A DNA stretch of 6,361 nt from Pirellulales bacterium (GTDB lineage: Bacteria > Planctomycetota > Planctomycetia > Pirellulales > JAICIG01): NCBI GenBank assembly GCA_025924495.1, contig JAICIG010000448.1, positions 1-6,361 on the forward strand, written 5' to 3'. The notes beneath the pieces are model-generated. The model saw nothing but the letters and a program-made list of their open reading frames with translations. It searched no databases and was not told the DNA's origin. Shown one piece after another: positions 5,411 to 6,361 of this stretch. The first letter of the stretch is position 1; each line of letters opens with the position of its first letter. Made by a program: the position numbers and the translations under genes.

Positions 5411-6361
5411 TTATCTCCTTTGAACGTTCTCGACGGGCTGGCGCTTAAAAAGTTGCGCCCATCTCGACGTGAGCGACTTGGATTTGGGACTTTCCTGTCC
5501 GGGCGCCGGATTGGTGTTCGGCGGCGCACTTGTCTGGGGCGGCGCACTTGCCTGGGGCGAGGCAAGCCCGCGGGCGCCTTCAACCGGCGCACCTCTGCCT
5601 GGCACGCGCGTTAGAGGCGCGCGGTTGGCCACGAACTGGGGCGCCGGGGCTGCGGGCGCGTTTCTTCCGGGTCCGCCGTGCATGGGTTGTAGTCCTGCCG
5701 GCGGCGCCGATGCGAATTGCTGGGGCGCGCCCGGCGGACATCCATTGACGCATTCCGGGTTTTGTTGGGAGCGACGAAACCAACGCGGCTTGTCCTCGGC
5801 GTCCGGCAATTTGGCCTCCCAGGGCCGCGGCACGGGCTGGAGCGGGCCTTGCAGCAGCGGCGTCATGGCTCGAACAACCTGAGTTTTATGATAGGCTTCG
5901 TATTCAGGCGAATAGGGCACGATGCGAGGAATGAGCGCAATAATGATTTCTTGCCGCTGGCGTAACCGATCGCGGCGCTGGAAGATCTTGCCGATCAGCC
6001 AGATGTCGCCTAGCAGCGGGACCTTCGCTTGAATATCGCTGTCCGTCTCCTTGATCAAGCCGCCGATAACGACTCCATGCCCGTTGGGCACTAGGGCGGT
6101 GGTCCCTACCTGCGTGGTGTCTTCTTGAGGCAAGCCGGAATCTTGATTGACCTGCCCCGAGGAGACCTTCGGGGCGACCTGCATCAGCACCTGGTTGTCG
6201 GCCGTGATAAACGGCGTCACCTTGAGCACGACGCCCACCTCCAGGAATTGCACCGATTGCATCGACGTCGTTACGGTCGCGGTCGTAATGCGATACCCCA
6301 GCCGAGAGCCGATCTGAATCATGGCTTCCTGGCCATTGAGCGCCGAGACTTGAGGCGCGGC
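5411..6361 (-). CDS. Secretin (type II/III secretion system protein), N-terminus outside window
   Basis: The visible 316 residues are the C-terminal part of a secretin, the outer-membrane ring channel of type II/III secretion and type IV or Tad pilus systems. The frame is open to the last base at 6361, so the true start lies beyond it. Visible residues 1-165 are the secretin core: ALNGQEAMIQIGSRLGYR (7-24), VGVVLKVTPFI (42-52), VAPKVSSGQV (62-71), VVIGGLIKE (97-105) and VPLLGDIWLIGKIF (114-127), then the strand EIIIALIPRIV (138-148). This fits the type II secretion D signature closely, except that Trp121 stands where Pro is usual. Residues 166-316 are a Pro/Ala-rich, probably disordered tail with a close Cys pair (ECVNGC, 203-208) and a tandem repeat, ending in a basic segment. 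The subfamily (GspD, PilQ or CpaC/RcpA) cannot be decided without the N-terminal domains. It is co-transcribed with the basic-protein gene at 5406. Confidence 0.93.
   Translation of the reverse strand, partial: AAPQVSALNGQEAMIQIGSRLGYRITTATVTTSMQSVQFLEVGVVLKVTPFITADNQVLMQVAPKVSSGQVNQDSGLPQEDTTQVGTTALVPNGHGVVIGGLIKETDSDIQAKVPLLGDIWLIGKIFQRRDRLRQRQEIIIALIPRIVPYSPEYEAYHKTQVVRAMTPLLQGPLQPVPRPWEAKLPDAEDKPRWFRRSQQNPECVNGCPPGAPQQFASAPPAGLQPMHGGPGRNAPAAPAPQFVANRAPLTRVPGRGAPVEGARGLASPQASAPPQTSAPPNTNPAPGQESPKSKSLTSRWAQLFKRQPVENVQRR
5415..5421 (-). promoter_or_regulatory. Ribosome binding site embedded in the secretin gene end
   Basis: AAAGGAG lies within the last sense codons of the secretin gene (CAA AGG AGA TAA) and 8 nt before the ATG at 5406. 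Ribosomes finishing the secretin would be placed to restart on the small basic protein. Confidence 0.75.
5523..5558. repeat. Two tandem 18-bp repeats in the secretin tail
   Basis: Two adjoining 18-bp units, each beginning GGCGCACTTG and ending CTGGGGC (5523-5540 and 5541-5558), differ at one base (T5533 versus C5551). On the coding strand they encode consecutive S-A-P-P-Q-A/T blocks of the Pro/Ala-rich tail. The near identity points to recent slippage duplication. Confidence 0.8.

Noticed and set aside
5407..5592. Upstream extension of the small basic protein to 142 residues
   Set aside because: The extra 62 residues lie over the secretin gene in another frame, and their Arg/Pro repeats are only the frame-shifted reading of the secretin tail. 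The ATG at 5406 has a strong ribosome binding site.

Overview
The window reads as chromosomal DNA from a planctomycete, probably of the Pirellulales. The grounds are indirect. The DNA is moderately GC-rich. The leftmost gene has the planctomycete layout of several N-terminal membrane helices followed by leucine-rich-like repeats. There are small Ala-rich exported proteins of unknown function, one with a Trp/Tyr-rich 'HNG-WWYWLP' motif, and a secretin with a long Pro/Ala tail. This placement is from recognition of family style and was not checked against a database. The only gene named with certainty is uvrA.

Layout, left to right. Positions 1-733 (minus) hold the N-terminal 244 residues of a membrane-anchored leucine-rich-like protein that runs off the left edge. 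Positions 734-1152 are a gene-free spacer with small hairpins. Positions 1153-4020 (minus) are a complete uvrA, with a candidate promoter and a small palindrome in the 125-bp spacer upstream. Positions 4146-4697 (minus) encode a 183-residue exported Trp/Tyr- and Gly-rich protein. Facing away from it, 4905-5141 (plus) encodes a 78-residue exported protein with a charged helix. The 207-bp divergent spacer between them carries a 34-bp imperfect hairpin or dyad, placed between two outward-facing candidate promoters. Positions 5164-5406 (minus) encode an 80-residue, very basic protein with repeated Asp-Arg-Arg motifs. It follows, by a 4-nt gap and an embedded ribosome binding site, the gene at 5411-6361 (minus), the C-terminal 316 residues of a type II/III secretion (secretin) protein whose start lies beyond the right edge.

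How the genes fit together. The secretin and the 80-residue protein are almost certainly co-transcribed and translationally coupled, so the small protein is a candidate accessory factor of that secretion or pilus machine. The two divergent exported proteins share a near-identical signal-peptide core and may share regulation through the central dyad. uvrA (nucleotide excision repair) and the membrane protein look like independent units.

No CRISPR array, tRNA, rRNA, insertion sequence or phage gene was seen. Nothing here amounts to a clear new multi-gene system. The best leads are the secretin/DRR-protein pair and the divergent small-protein pair with its central dyad.
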